Part shown: positions 7,167-15,431 of the stretch, one piece after another
Layout: every line of letters begins with the position of its first letter
Numbering within the stretch: position 1 is the stretch's first letter
Assembly (NCBI GenBank): GCA_009919445.1
Contig: RGBY01000012.1
Span: 1 to 20,970, forward strand
From: Planctomycetia bacterium
GTDB taxonomy: Bacteria; Planctomycetota; Planctomycetia; Pirellulales; UBA1268
Reading direction: 5' to 3'
Length of the DNA stretch: 20,970 nt
Position numbers and translations under genes: made by a program
Notes under the pieces: model-generated
The model's input: only the letters and a program-made list of their open reading frames with translations
What the model was told of the DNA's origin: nothing
Database searches by the model: none

Positions 7167-8293
7167 TGTTGCCTCAGCACCCTTTTCGCCGCAGCGATCC
7201 GACAGGCACTGGTCAGCCGATGCAACGCTGGCAGCACTGCCACTGCCCAGAACGCAGCACCTTCCTCTTCTCCCTAGCAGTCTTGCTAGGCATGGTCACG
7301 TGGGCTGAAGGCCTTCCGCGATCGGCTTACGCCGCCCCACCACTTGCGGTTGATGAGGCTATCCGTGGTGGACTCGACTGGCTGGTGGCCACCCAGTCAC
7401 GCCGGGGCAACTGGGCAGCTAATGAAGGCCGCTACCCCACGGCCATGACGGCGCTGGCTGGCACTGCTCTCTTGCTGGAAGGATCAACTCCAACGCAGGG
7501 CCAGTATGCCGACGCGATCAGTCAAGCGGTTGACTTCTTGATAAGTCGCTCTCGACCCAATGGCCTGATTGGCGACCCCAAAACCGACGACCGCTACACC
7601 TATGGCCATGGCTTCTCAATGCTTTTTCTCTCGCAGGTTCTGGGAGAGGAAGAAGATGTCCATCGCCGTCAGGAACTGATTCGCGTTTTGGAAAAAGCAG
7701 TGGAATTTTCAGGGCGTGCCCAGACCCCCGATGGCGGCTGGGGGTATGTCAGCGCCAAAGACGGCAACAACTTCGATGAAGGCTCAACAACCATCACACA
7801 GGTGCAGGGCCTGCGTGGCTGCCGCAATGCCGGCATTCCCGTACCCAAAGAGATCATCGACAAGGCCATCCGCTACATCCATAAGTGCACCATGCCCGAT
7901 GGCGGCGTTCAGTACAGTTCCAAAGGGGGTGGCGGCCGGCCGGCCATCTCTGCTGCTGCGATTGCCTGCCTGTTTAATGCCGGCGAATACGACGACACCC
8001 ACGTGCCCCGCATGCTTGCCTATGCAGAAAAACATCTTGGCAACATCGCCAATGCTGGGTTTGGGCACTGGCACTACGCTCACTATTACTACGCGCAGGT
8101 CATGTACCGCGAAGGCGATACCAAATGGCACGACTATCGACGACAGATTGAAAAGCGTCTGCTCACCGAGGCCAGCCGCGATCGAGCGGGTGTGTTCTGG
8201 CAACAGGGCTACATTGGCCCGGTCTATACCACAGCCACCAACCTGACCATCCTGCAGCTCGACGGTGGCATGCTGCCGATCTACCAGCGCTAA
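7166..8293 (+). CDS. Secreted prenyltransferase/squalene-cyclase-like alpha/alpha-toroid protein
   Basis: A 375-residue protein of the terpene-cyclase/prenyltransferase toroid superfamily. Residues 32-56 form a signal peptide (FLFSLAVLLGMVTW, cleavage likely after AYA) preceded by a long n-region; ATG at 7220 would give a shorter one. The mature part has repeated helical units: AIRGGLDWLVATQ at 67-77, AVDFLISRS at 121-129, the QW-type motif QTPDGGWGY at 186-194 and a related TMPDGGVQYSS at 242-252. The histidine/tyrosine-rich HWHYAHYYYAQ lies at 301-311. It is about half the length of squalene-hopene cyclases and lacks a DxDD catalytic motif, so hopanoid synthesis is unlikely; a binding or structural role outside the cytoplasm is more plausible. 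The start overlaps the stop of the propeller gene (TAATG) with GGAG 11 bases upstream, implying co-translation. I recognise the family but not a specific function. Confidence 0.85.
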   Translation: MLPQHPFRRSDPTGTGQPMQRWQHCHCPERSTFLFSLAVLLGMVTWAEGLPRSAYAAPPLAVDEAIRGGLDWLVATQSRRGNWAANEGRYPTAMTALAGTALLLEGSTPTQGQYADAISQAVDFLISRSRPNGLIGDPKTDDRYTYGHGFSMLFLSQVLGEEEDVHRRQELIRVLEKAVEFSGRAQTPDGGWGYVSAKDGNNFDEGSTTITQVQGLRGCRNAGIPVPKEIIDKAIRYIHKCTMPDGGVQYSSKGGGGRPAISAAAIACLFNAGEYDDTHVPRMLAYAEKHLGNIANAGFGHWHYAHYYYAQVMYREGDTKWHDYRRQIEKRLLTEASRDRAGVFWQQGYIGPVYTTATNLTILQLDGGMLPIYQR

Positions 8294-8556
8294 AGGCTCT
8301 CCACCAGACGCTCTCCCAGCAAAGGCAACCCACCTGGCCCCACGCCAGAACTCTTCGCCGGCGAGCCTGCCGCGTCGCTACCGTTTGGCTGAAGACCCGC
8401 TCTTGTCGGCAGCCAGCCTGGCCTCCCTTTCGCAGGACCGGGGGCGAAGACGGCATTCCTGGCGGGAGTGGCTGGAAAAAACGTTGCTCGGTAAGATGTG
8501 AGCGTAAGAAGGTAGTTGACTCACTCTGCTTTTCGCCCCCGCACCTGGAGCCGTGC
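8294..8556. other. 263-base gap between the toroid and MoxR genes
   Basis: The gap separates two otherwise tightly packed gene groups and may hold a promoter for the MoxR operon, but I see only weak elements: TTGACT at 8516-8521 without a matching -10 box. GGAG at 8547-8550 is the ribosome site of the MoxR gene. A plus-strand frame of 78 codons (8265-8501) starts inside the toroid gene and ends in a charged stretch, HSWREWLEKTLLGKM. It has no ribosome site and I do not annotate it as a gene. No terminator with a T-run was seen. Confidence 0.45.
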
Positions 8557-9603
8557 ATGCCGACAGACCCCTCGTCCCCCGCATCAATTGACAGGCTGCA
8601 CGAAGCCCACGAGAAGATTGTTGAACAACTCTCGCGGGTTATCGTTGGCCAGCGACAGGTGATTGATGAACTGCTGATTTCACTCTTCTCACGCGGGCAC
8701 TGTCTCCTTGAGGGTGTTCCCGGGCTGGCGAAGACACTCCTCATTAGCACCCTCGCAAAAAGCCTCGACCTGTCATTCAGTCGCATCCAGTTCACTCCTG
8801 ACTTGATGCCGGGCGACATTGTTGGCACGGAGGTGCTCGAAGAAGATCGCGGAAGCGGTGGACGACACTTGCGATTCCTCGAGGGGCCGTTGTTTGCCAA
8901 TGTGATTCTTGCAGATGAGATCAATCGCACCCCCCCGAAGACCCAGTCGGCGCTGCTTGAAGCGATGCAGGAGCGTCAGGTGAGTGTTGGGCGGACACGG
9001 CACCGGCTTTCCGATCCTTTTTTTGTGCTGGCGACGCAAAACCCGATCGAACAAGAAGGGACCTACCCGCTGCCGGAGGCCCAGCAGGACCGGTTTATGT
9101 TCAAGGTCTTTGTTCGCTACCCCTCGTTCGACGAAGAGTTCGAGATCGCCAGACGCACCACGGGGGCCGCCACCGCCGAGGTTGAACCGGTGCTTACTGC
9201 CGCCGAAATCATCGGCCTGCAAAAGACAGTGCGTGAGGTTCCGATCAGCGATCACCTTGCCCGCTATGCCTTGGCGCTCGTCCGTCAGACCCGAGTGGGC
9301 GAGCAAGGCGTTCCCGACTTTGTCTCTGACCAGCTCTCCTGGGGCGCCGGACCGCGAGCCGTGCAATTCCTGATTCTTGGGGCCAAGGCCCGCGCCCTGC
9401 TTGAGGGGCGTTCGCACGTAACAATCGACGACGTGCAAGCCCTGGCAGCCCCTGTCCTCAGGCATCGCATCGTTGTCGGCTTTGCGGCCGAAAGCGAAGG
9501 AGTCACCGCCGACTCCATCATTGACCGTCTCATCGAGACAACTCCCGCCCGCGAGGATGACCTGACGCGTGACCCCCGGTTCCAAACAATATTTGCCTCC
9601 TGA
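8557..9603 (+). CDS. MoxR-family AAA+ ATPase
   Basis: A 348-residue cytoplasmic MoxR-type AAA+ ATPase. These proteins act as ATP-driven chaperones that activate or assemble partners carrying VWA domains. Visible motifs: Walker A GVPGLAKT at 53-60, Walker B VILADE at 116-121 followed by INR, the family-typical TPPKTQSALLEAMQERQV at 125-142, sensor 1 ATQNP at 159-163, then QEGTYPLPEAQQDRF, another MoxR hallmark. The C-terminal lid has GPRAVQFLILGAKARALLEGR, and VLRHRI near residue 305. Length is normal for the family. ATG at 8557 is supported by GGAG 6 bases upstream. The adjacent DUF58 gene begins inside its last codons, and two VWA membrane protein genes follow, the classic MoxR neighbourhood. 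The catalytic residues all look intact, so it should be active. The symbol moxR is used loosely for this family, so none is assigned. Confidence 0.96.
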   Translation: MPTDPSSPASIDRLHEAHEKIVEQLSRVIVGQRQVIDELLISLFSRGHCLLEGVPGLAKTLLISTLAKSLDLSFSRIQFTPDLMPGDIVGTEVLEEDRGSGGRHLRFLEGPLFANVILADEINRTPPKTQSALLEAMQERQVSVGRTRHRLSDPFFVLATQNPIEQEGTYPLPEAQQDRFMFKVFVRYPSFDEEFEIARRTTGAATAEVEPVLTAAEIIGLQKTVREVPISDHLARYALALVRQTRVGEQGVPDFVSDQLSWGAGPRAVQFLILGAKARALLEGRSHVTIDDVQALAAPVLRHRIVVGFAAESEGVTADSIIDRLIETTPAREDDLTRDPRFQTIFAS

Positions 9604-10486
9604 GGTCCTCGCTCGCATCGGCCGGCTCGACCTTCGAGCCCGGACAGTGGTCGATGGAGTCCTCGCGGGATTGCATAAAAGCCCATACAAGGGGAATTCC
9701 GTTGAATTCCTCCAGCACCGGGAATACACCCGAGGCGACGACCTGCGCCGTGTTGACTGGAAGGTCTGGGGGCGTCAAGACCGACTCTACGTCAAAGAAT
9801 TTGAGGACGAGACGAACCTGCGACTGTTTCTGCTGGTCGATGGCTCTGCCAGCATGGACTATCAACCGCCACGATTCGCCGCAACCCAAGGGCTTACCAA
9901 ATTTGATTATGCAGCCACCCTGGCAGCAAGCCTGGCCTGGCTCGGGCTGTCTCAAGGCGATGCGGTGGGGACGGCTGTCTTTGACAAACAGGTGACGGCA
10001 AGCGTGCCCGCCCGCACCAGCCGCTCGCACCTTGCCAGCCTGGTCAAAGCTCTTGAGCAGCCGCGGCAGAAACAACCGTCTGACTTCCTGGCAGTCCTTC
10101 GTGGCCTCGCCGAAACACTGCCCCGGCGAGGGCTGGTCGTACTCTGCTCTGATTTGCTCGGTGACCGCGAAGCGATTTTCAAAGGCCTGCAATTGCTGCG
10201 GCAACGCGGTCACGACCTCGCCATCTTCCACGTGCTTGATGACGACGAACTCGACTTTCCTTTTGATGGACCGACCCGCTTCGAAGGGCTGGAACTCCCC
10301 GAAGACCTTGCCTGCAACCCTCGCGCCTTGCGAGCAGGCTACCTCGAGGCCATCGACAAATTTCTTGTTGAGGCCCGTAGCCGAGCTGCCGCAACCCGCT
10401 GTGATTATCACCTGGTGCGAGCCAGTCAGCCGATCGATTCCGTCCTGGTGAACTTTTTGGCTCGCCGCAATCGCCTGAGAGCCTGA
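9569..10486 (+). CDS. DUF58 protein with VWA-like fold
   Basis: A 305-residue DUF58 family protein. The hallmark block YTRGDDLRRVDWKVWGR is at 53-69, preceded by RLDLRARTVVDGVLAGLHKSP and VEFLQHREY. A VWA-type metal site DGSAS (91-95) follows in LFLLVDGSASMDY, and GLVVLCSDLLGDRE forms the later strand and acidic site. DUF58 proteins are regular partners of MoxR ATPases; no enzymatic activity is established. No transmembrane segment is visible, unlike longer DUF58 relatives with two N-terminal ones. The start is GTG, placed 35 bases inside the moxR-like gene; the conserved N-terminus (LPPEVLARIGRLDLRAR) begins within the overlap, so a later start would cut conserved sequence. GAGG lies 12 bases upstream, a rather long spacing. 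Translation is probably coupled to the ATPase. Confidence 0.93.
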   Translation: MTPGSKQYLPPEVLARIGRLDLRARTVVDGVLAGLHKSPYKGNSVEFLQHREYTRGDDLRRVDWKVWGRQDRLYVKEFEDETNLRLFLLVDGSASMDYQPPRFAATQGLTKFDYAATLAASLAWLGLSQGDAVGTAVFDKQVTASVPARTSRSHLASLVKALEQPRQKQPSDFLAVLRGLAETLPRRGLVVLCSDLLGDREAIFKGLQLLRQRGHDLAIFHVLDDDELDFPFDGPTRFEGLELPEDLACNPRALRAGYLEAIDKFLVEARSRAAATRCDYHLVRASQPIDSVLVNFLARRNRLRA

Positions 10487-10540
10487 CCGAAGAAGTGGCT
10501 ATGGCATCGCCCAACGCCAGAGAAGGAAAGCAACAATTCG

Positions 10541-12856
10541 ATGCCAACCTTTGATTTCACAAATCTGCTTTGGTGGGGACTACCGTTGGCTGCGGTACCG
10601 GTGGTGATCCACCTGATCAACCTCCTCCGTCATCGCACCATCGACTGGGCTGCGATGGAATTCCTCCTGGCCAGCCAGCGGAAGTACCGAACCCGTATTT
10701 TCCTCAAGCAACTGCTGCTCTTACTGCTCCGTATTCTGGCCATCCTCGGCCTCGTCGCTGTGTTGGCCCAACCTCGCTGGACAACAGACCTCGGACTTTT
10801 GCTCGGTGGCCAACAGACAACACATGTGGTCTTGCTCGACGACAGTTTCTCGATGGCGGAAACACTGCCCGACTCCGCTCCAAAGAACAACACCCAAACC
10901 ACCAGCACCCAAACCACCAGCCCATTCATTCGGGGTCGTCGCCTCATTGCCCGCCTGCTTGAGGAACTTGCCGCAACGCCAGGCCAACAACTTTTTTCAC
11001 TCGGTCGGTTCTCACAATTTTCCTCCGACCGACCACCAGACAGAAACGGGCCTGATGAACTGACCGACCAGTTTGACCTACGGGAGGAAACAGTCTCGCC
11101 TCAGAACCTGACCGTGCTTCGCCGCACAGTCGAGGGACTCGCCCACTCCGCCCACGCTGTCGGACCAATGGCGGCTATCCGAAGTGCCATTCCTCTGTTC
11201 TCCAAAGGGGAGGGAGGTGTCCTCTGGCTCATCACCGACCTGCGGAGCCGTGACTGGCTGAAAGCGGAGCCGACTGCAGAAATCTTGCAACCACTTGCTG
11301 ATGCGGGCATTGAAATTCACTTCGTCGACGCCGCCGCCCTCGCAACAGAACAGCCAGCAACCGACGCCGAACCACGGGCTAACCTGACCGTCGAACGGCT
11401 TGAAATGGTGGGTGGGGTTCCAGCCACAGATGTTTTGCTGCCCTGGGAAGTCACCCTCCGCAACCAGGGAGACATGCCTGCCGGACCGGTCGCTCTGGCC
11501 ATCCGCGAAGATGGCCTGGAACGCCCAGGCTTACAGGTCGATGGCATTCCTGCTGGTGAAACGGTCAATGTCCGGTTTGAGTCACGCTTTCCTGAGGCTG
11601 GTGGCCACCTCGTCGAGGTCGAACTCCCCACCGATCAACTCGCCGTCGACAACATTCGCACGGCTGGAGTTTTCGTCGTTGACGAAGCTGAGGTACTCAT
11701 CATCGCGGAGCCAACGGGCAGCGAAGCCGACGCCGGATCCGATGCCTTCTATCTTGCCACCGCCCTCGACCCTGGTGCCGCAGCCGCCACCGGCTTGAGC
11801 CCTCGCATCGAATCGCCCCGGGCTTTGGCACAGCTTGACCTCTCGCGATTCGATTCGATCTGGCTGGTCGATGTTGCCCGGCTTGATGCTGCCGAACGCG
11901 AGCCACTGGAGGCCTACGCCAAAGCCGGAGGTGGTGTGGTCTTTTTCATGGGCCCGGACACGTCGGCCGCAGAGATCAATGACACGCTGTTCCGGGAGGG
12001 TGCGGGGCTCTTTCCCGCTCCACTCGCTGGCCCGGTCGATTTGCTGCCCGACCCCCGTAATCCCGAAGCTCCTGATGTCGTTGCTGAAAACCATCCCGTC
12101 GTTGCCGTTCTCAGCGGTCGCCGCAACCCTTTCCTCGATGCCGTTCGTGTCGAGCGGTACATGGCCATCAAACGAGACTACGAGCCACCGCCAGAAAGTG
12201 GGCTTCGCCGGCTTCTGTCTCTCCGCAACCGGGCGGCCCTCGCTCTTGAACGGCCGTTTGGTAGCGGCCTCGGGGTGGCAATTCTCACAACAGCAGGGCC
12301 AGTCTGGAACAATTGGGCACGAAACAACCCAAGCTGGGTGGTGGTCATGCTCGAACTCGAAGGGCAGCTGGCCCGGCTTCGCCGGCAGCGGGAAACCCTC
12401 TTGGTAGGCGAGCCCCTGGAGGTCGTCCTGGAGCAGGGGGTTGACCAAATTGATGTCGACTTTCTGCTGCCGCCGCACGGCACGACGGTCCGGCAGGTGG
12501 CATCCACCTCAGCAGACGGTGAACTTGTGGCACAACTATCCGACACGAACAGTCCCGGCGGTTATCTGGCCCGCTGGCAGACGGTCAGTGGCGGCCAGCG
12601 GGAGCGGGTAATCGCCGTCAATGTCAACCCGACTGAAGGCAACCTCGAGCGAATCGCCAAGACAGACCTCGACCAGGTGATGGCCGGCATTCCCTTTCTT
12701 TACGAACGGGCAGAACTCCTTGAGCCGGGTGATGGCAATCGATCAGGGACGTCGCTGCTGCGGCCGCTGCTTTTGCTCCTCCTCTGCATCTTGCTTGCTG
12801 AGCAGGCTCTGGGCTTCATCGTCAGCTACCATCCTGTGCGTCGTAGCACTCGCTGA
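10541..12856 (+). CDS. BatA-like membrane protein with VWA domain and C-terminal membrane anchor
   Basis: A 771-residue membrane protein. The N-terminus is the double-transmembrane BatA-type domain: FDFTNLLWWGLPLAAVPVVIHL (residues 5-24), LINLLRHR, IDWAAMEFLLAS, RKYRTRI, then a second membrane helix near 57-76. A VWA domain follows with metal site DDSFS (100-104) and a later LITDLRSRDW strand. Middle residues about 290-380 look like a beta-sandwich region, with LPWEVTLRNQGDMPAGPVAL as a CARDB/DUF11-like stretch. About 385-490 resembles a class I glutamine amidotransferase-like fold (LIIAEPTG, FDSIWLVDVARL, YAKAGGGVVFFMGPD) without a recognisable catalytic cysteine. A final helix LLRPLLLLLLCILLAEQ lies near 740-762. 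It probably presents its VWA and beta domains at the outer face of the cytoplasmic membrane and is the likely MoxR partner. A purine-rich AAGGA lies 13 bases before the ATG. A 15-bp duplication lies just after the metal site. Confidence 0.9.
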   Translation: MPTFDFTNLLWWGLPLAAVPVVIHLINLLRHRTIDWAAMEFLLASQRKYRTRIFLKQLLLLLLRILAILGLVAVLAQPRWTTDLGLLLGGQQTTHVVLLDDSFSMAETLPDSAPKNNTQTTSTQTTSPFIRGRRLIARLLEELAATPGQQLFSLGRFSQFSSDRPPDRNGPDELTDQFDLREETVSPQNLTVLRRTVEGLAHSAHAVGPMAAIRSAIPLFSKGEGGVLWLITDLRSRDWLKAEPTAEILQPLADAGIEIHFVDAAALATEQPATDAEPRANLTVERLEMVGGVPATDVLLPWEVTLRNQGDMPAGPVALAIREDGLERPGLQVDGIPAGETVNVRFESRFPEAGGHLVEVELPTDQLAVDNIRTAGVFVVDEAEVLIIAEPTGSEADAGSDAFYLATALDPGAAAATGLSPRIESPRALAQLDLSRFDSIWLVDVARLDAAEREPLEAYAKAGGGVVFFMGPDTSAAEINDTLFREGAGLFPAPLAGPVDLLPDPRNPEAPDVVAENHPVVAVLSGRRNPFLDAVRVERYMAIKRDYEPPPESGLRRLLSLRNRAALALERPFGSGLGVAILTTAGPVWNNWARNNPSWVVVMLELEGQLARLRRQRETLLVGEPLEVVLEQGVDQIDVDFLLPPHGTTVRQVASTSADGELVAQLSDTNSPGGYLARWQTVSGGQRERVIAVNVNPTEGNLERIAKTDLDQVMAGIPFLYERAELLEPGDGNRSGTSLLRPLLLLLLCILLAEQALGFIVSYHPVRRSTR
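10892..10921 (+). repeat. Perfect 15-bp tandem duplication inside the BatA-like gene
   Basis: Two identical 15-base units (ACCCAAACCACCAGC) stand head to tail, preserving the frame and encoding TQTTS twice. They follow the VWA metal site by about 15 residues, in a polar loop between the first VWA strand and helix. The identity of the copies suggests a recent slippage event. Confidence 0.9.
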
Positions 12857-12865
12857 TCTTTCCTC

Positions 12866-12925
12866 CTCTTACTCATCGCAGCACGCTCTTACTTATCGCA
12901 GCACGCTCTTACTCATCGCAGTACG
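12866..12925. repeat. Three-copy 20-bp tandem repeat between the two VWA genes
   Basis: Three contiguous units of exactly 20 bases with the form CTCTTACTCATCGCAGCACG. Unit 2 (12886-12905) has one C-to-T change and unit 3 (12906-12925) has one C-to-T change; unit 1 is 12866-12885. The array fills most of the 78-base gap and ends 9 bases before the ATG of the second VWA gene, where no purine-rich ribosome site exists. Because 20 is not a multiple of three, the array is unlikely to have evolved as coding sequence. Confidence 0.93.
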
Positions 12926-12934
12926 CTTCACCCC

Positions 12935-15397
12935 ATGTTCTTCCCGCCGTCATATTCACCGTCACCACTGCTGGCTACTGCCGAGGAAGTCGTCTACCGG
13001 CTTTCGAGTGGACTGCTTGATGGCTTCACCGAATGGTGGCAGATGCCAGCCCTCGTGCTGGGAGCGGTGCTGGTGTTGGCAATCGTCCTCTGGACGTACC
13101 ATCACGATGCCGCTGGGATACCCAAGTGGAAAGGCATTCCTCTGGCCCTGCTGCGAGTGGGGGCATGGGGCATTCTTTTCCTGGCGCTACTCGACCTTCG
13201 CCGGACCGCAGAACACGAGGTCCGGTTTCCTTCACGGGTTGCCGTGCTCGTCGACACCAGCGCCAGCATGACGCTGGCTGCCACTGACGATGAATCGGCC
13301 CTGGGTATCTCACCAGCCGCTGAGACAAGTCGCGCAGCACTGGCGACCGATGTCCTCATTGGCCAAAACCTCATCGCCAGTTTGCAGAAGACGCATGAGG
13401 TCGCCCTTTGGCAGTTCGCCGACGAGGCAGAGCCGATCACCGTCCTGCCTGTCAGTTCGCAGGAACGTGACCAGGCTTCCCCGTTCGCCTCCACGGACGG
13501 CTGGCAGGAAACCCTGCTCCCTCAGGGCACTGAAACCCGCTTGGGAGAAGCTGTTCTGGAAACTTTCCAGCGTGAGCAAGGTGAGTCACTCGCAGGCCTG
13601 ATCCTGCTCACCGATGGTGGCAATAACGCCGGCATTGACCCCATGCGGGCCGCTGCCGCCTGCGCCGACCAGGCCGTGGCTGTCCACACGATTGGCCTCG
13701 GATCAGAACGGCTCCCCACCAACGTGCGGGTCGCCGATCTGCTTGCCCCAACACGGGTGTTTCCCGGAGATCGCTTCAGCGTGACCGGCTACCTCCAGGC
13801 ACAAGGCCTGGAGGGACAAACGGCGCAGGTGGAACTGCTTGAGGCCGATGCTGCCTCCCTGGGAGCAAGTCCCAGCACGTCCGGAGGGCGGGTCATCGAC
13901 ACCAAAGAGATCCGCTTGGCTGCTGACGGCGACCTGCTGGCGATTCGGTTTGACCTCGACGGCCTCAAGGAACCGGGGCCACGAGTGCTGGCCATTCGTG
14001 TTCTTCCGCCAGGCGATGACCGCCAACCAGAGGACAATTTCGAGGCCGTCGATATTGAAGTCGTCGCCTCCGCCATGAACGTGCTGGTGCTGGCCGGGGG
14101 CCCCGGCCGCGAATACCGCTTTCTCCGCAATGTCCTCACCCGAGACCGAAGTTTTGCGGTCGATGTTCTGCTCGGATCGGCCCTGCCTGGACTCTCCCAA
14201 GATGCCCGACAGGTTCTTGACGAATTCCCCTCGACTGCCGAGGCACTCGACGCCTACGACGTGCTGGTCGCCATTGACTTTGACTGGCAACAACTCGATG
14301 CCCGAGCCTGTAGCCGGCTCGAGCGTTGGGTGGCGCGTGATTCTGGCGGACTCTTCCTCATGGCAGGAGGCGTCTTCATGGAAGCCTGGCTGGCAGAGAG
14401 TCAGTTTGAGGCCATTCGCAACCTCCATCCGGTCGAACTGCGTCGCGGCGAGCGTCTCCTCCTGACGCCGCAGCAAGGCTTTAGTCAGCCACGACCACTT
14501 CGCTTCAGCCCTGATGGCGAAGACGCTGAGTTCCTCTGGCTTTCACCGAATCGCATTGCCAGCCAGACCATCTGGACAGAATTCCCCGGTGTCTACTCCT
14601 GCTTTGACACCGCTACTGCAAAGCCTGGAGCCACTGTCTACGCCCGGCTGGGCCAGGCGGACGGCCTCAGCCTGGCTGGCCAGGAACCGGTCTATCTGGC
14701 CGGACACCTCTACGGTTCAGGCACCGTCTTTTACAGTGGGAGCAGTGAACTTTGGCGGGTGCGTGGCGTTGAGCCGGCGGCCTATGAACGATTAATCACC
14801 CAACTGGTTCGCCATGTTGCCCAGGGCCGGCTCATCCGCGGCTCAAGCCGGGGACGCCTCGTACTGGAACGCGACCGATACCCGGTTGGAGAAACAGTTG
14901 TCGTACGAGTGCTGCCCGACTCAGCCCAGCGCCAACTCGAACTCACGGTCATGAGCCCCGACGGCCAGACCCTGTCTGTTCCAATTGAAACTGATCCCGC
15001 TCGACCCGACGGCGGCCGCGGCAGCTTTGTGGTTGCCCGTGAAGGCAACTGGCGAATTTCACTGACGATTGACGGCGACGAAACTGACCAGATTGTCCGC
15101 CGTATTCATGCCACGCTACCCGACCGTGAACTGGCCCGCCCGCGACTGGAGCGGGCCTTACTCGAGCAGGTGGCCACAGCCACTGGTGGCTCATCACGGT
15201 TTCTCACCGATGCAGCCTGGACTCCGGCCGACACCAACCGTCTGCTCAAACTCTTACCCGACCGTTCGCGTCAAGAATACGAACGCGGCGCACGTGACAC
15301 TGATTACAAGCAACTGCTCAACACGATCCTGCTCGCCATCGGCATCAGTCTGCTCTGCCTTGAATGGATCCTGCGGCGGCTCGTGCGACTCGCCTGA
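12935..15397 (+). CDS. Membrane protein with VWA domain and glutamine-amidotransferase-like domain
   Basis: An 820-residue protein. Two membrane helices lie at about 36-54 and 69-87, followed at once by a complete VWA domain: metal site DTSAS at 107-111, TETRL near 199-203 and LILLTDGGNNAG with the second acidic residue at 227. Residues about 245-370 look like an immunoglobulin-type beta region (VADLLAPTRVFPGDRFSVTGY). Residues about 381-510 resemble a class I glutamine amidotransferase-like fold (NVLVLAGGPGREYRFLRNVL, DVLVAIDFDW, SGGLFLMAGG) of the type often fused to VWA proteins. A C-terminal helix LLNTILLAIGISLLCLEWIL (about 796-815) re-enters the membrane. The intact metal site suggests ligand binding that MoxR could regulate. 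The start has no Shine-Dalgarno sequence and follows a 20-bp repeat array; the membrane helices start close enough to make ATG 12935 plausible. I recognise this as a planctomycete relative of Bat-type VWA proteins, with no proven function. Confidence 0.9.
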   Translation: MFFPPSYSPSPLLATAEEVVYRLSSGLLDGFTEWWQMPALVLGAVLVLAIVLWTYHHDAAGIPKWKGIPLALLRVGAWGILFLALLDLRRTAEHEVRFPSRVAVLVDTSASMTLAATDDESALGISPAAETSRAALATDVLIGQNLIASLQKTHEVALWQFADEAEPITVLPVSSQERDQASPFASTDGWQETLLPQGTETRLGEAVLETFQREQGESLAGLILLTDGGNNAGIDPMRAAAACADQAVAVHTIGLGSERLPTNVRVADLLAPTRVFPGDRFSVTGYLQAQGLEGQTAQVELLEADAASLGASPSTSGGRVIDTKEIRLAADGDLLAIRFDLDGLKEPGPRVLAIRVLPPGDDRQPEDNFEAVDIEVVASAMNVLVLAGGPGREYRFLRNVLTRDRSFAVDVLLGSALPGLSQDARQVLDEFPSTAEALDAYDVLVAIDFDWQQLDARACSRLERWVARDSGGLFLMAGGVFMEAWLAESQFEAIRNLHPVELRRGERLLLTPQQGFSQPRPLRFSPDGEDAEFLWLSPNRIASQTIWTEFPGVYSCFDTATAKPGATVYARLGQADGLSLAGQEPVYLAGHLYGSGTVFYSGSSELWRVRGVEPAAYERLITQLVRHVAQGRLIRGSSRGRLVLERDRYPVGETVVVRVLPDSAQRQLELTVMSPDGQTLSVPIETDPARPDGGRGSFVVAREGNWRISLTIDGDETDQIVRRIHATLPDRELARPRLERALLEQVATATGGSSRFLTDAAWTPADTNRLLKLLPDRSRQEYERGARDTDYKQLLNTILLAIGISLLCLEWILRRLVRLA

Positions 15398-15431
15398 ACG
15401 ACAGGCCTTTGTTTCCTGACCACGTCCAACC

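Noticed and set aside
7166..8293. Squalene-hopene cyclase
   Set aside because: About half the expected length, has a signal peptide, and lacks the DxDD catalytic motif.
8163..8930. Minus-strand frame of 255 codons opposite the toroid 3' end, the gap and the MoxR start
   Set aside because: Composition is rich in Ser, Arg and Trp without domain patterns; it overlaps two well-supported genes on the other strand.
8773..9729. Long minus-strand frame of 318 codons opposite the MoxR and DUF58 genes
   Set aside because: It is antisense to two genes with clear domain motifs, shows no recognisable domain itself, and such frames are common opposite GC-rich genes.
9530..10411. Minus-strand frame of 293 codons opposite the DUF58 gene
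   Set aside because: Shadow frame; the plus strand carries the conserved DUF58 motif over the same bases.
11582..12478. Minus-strand frame of 298 codons opposite the BatA-like gene
   Set aside because: Shadow of a gene with clear membrane and VWA features; no start signal or domain.
12866..12925. CRISPR-like array
   Set aside because: Units are directly adjacent with no spacers, only 20 bases long and three in number.
13703..14476. Minus-strand frame of 257 codons opposite the second VWA gene
   Set aside because: Shadow frame without motifs or ribosome site.
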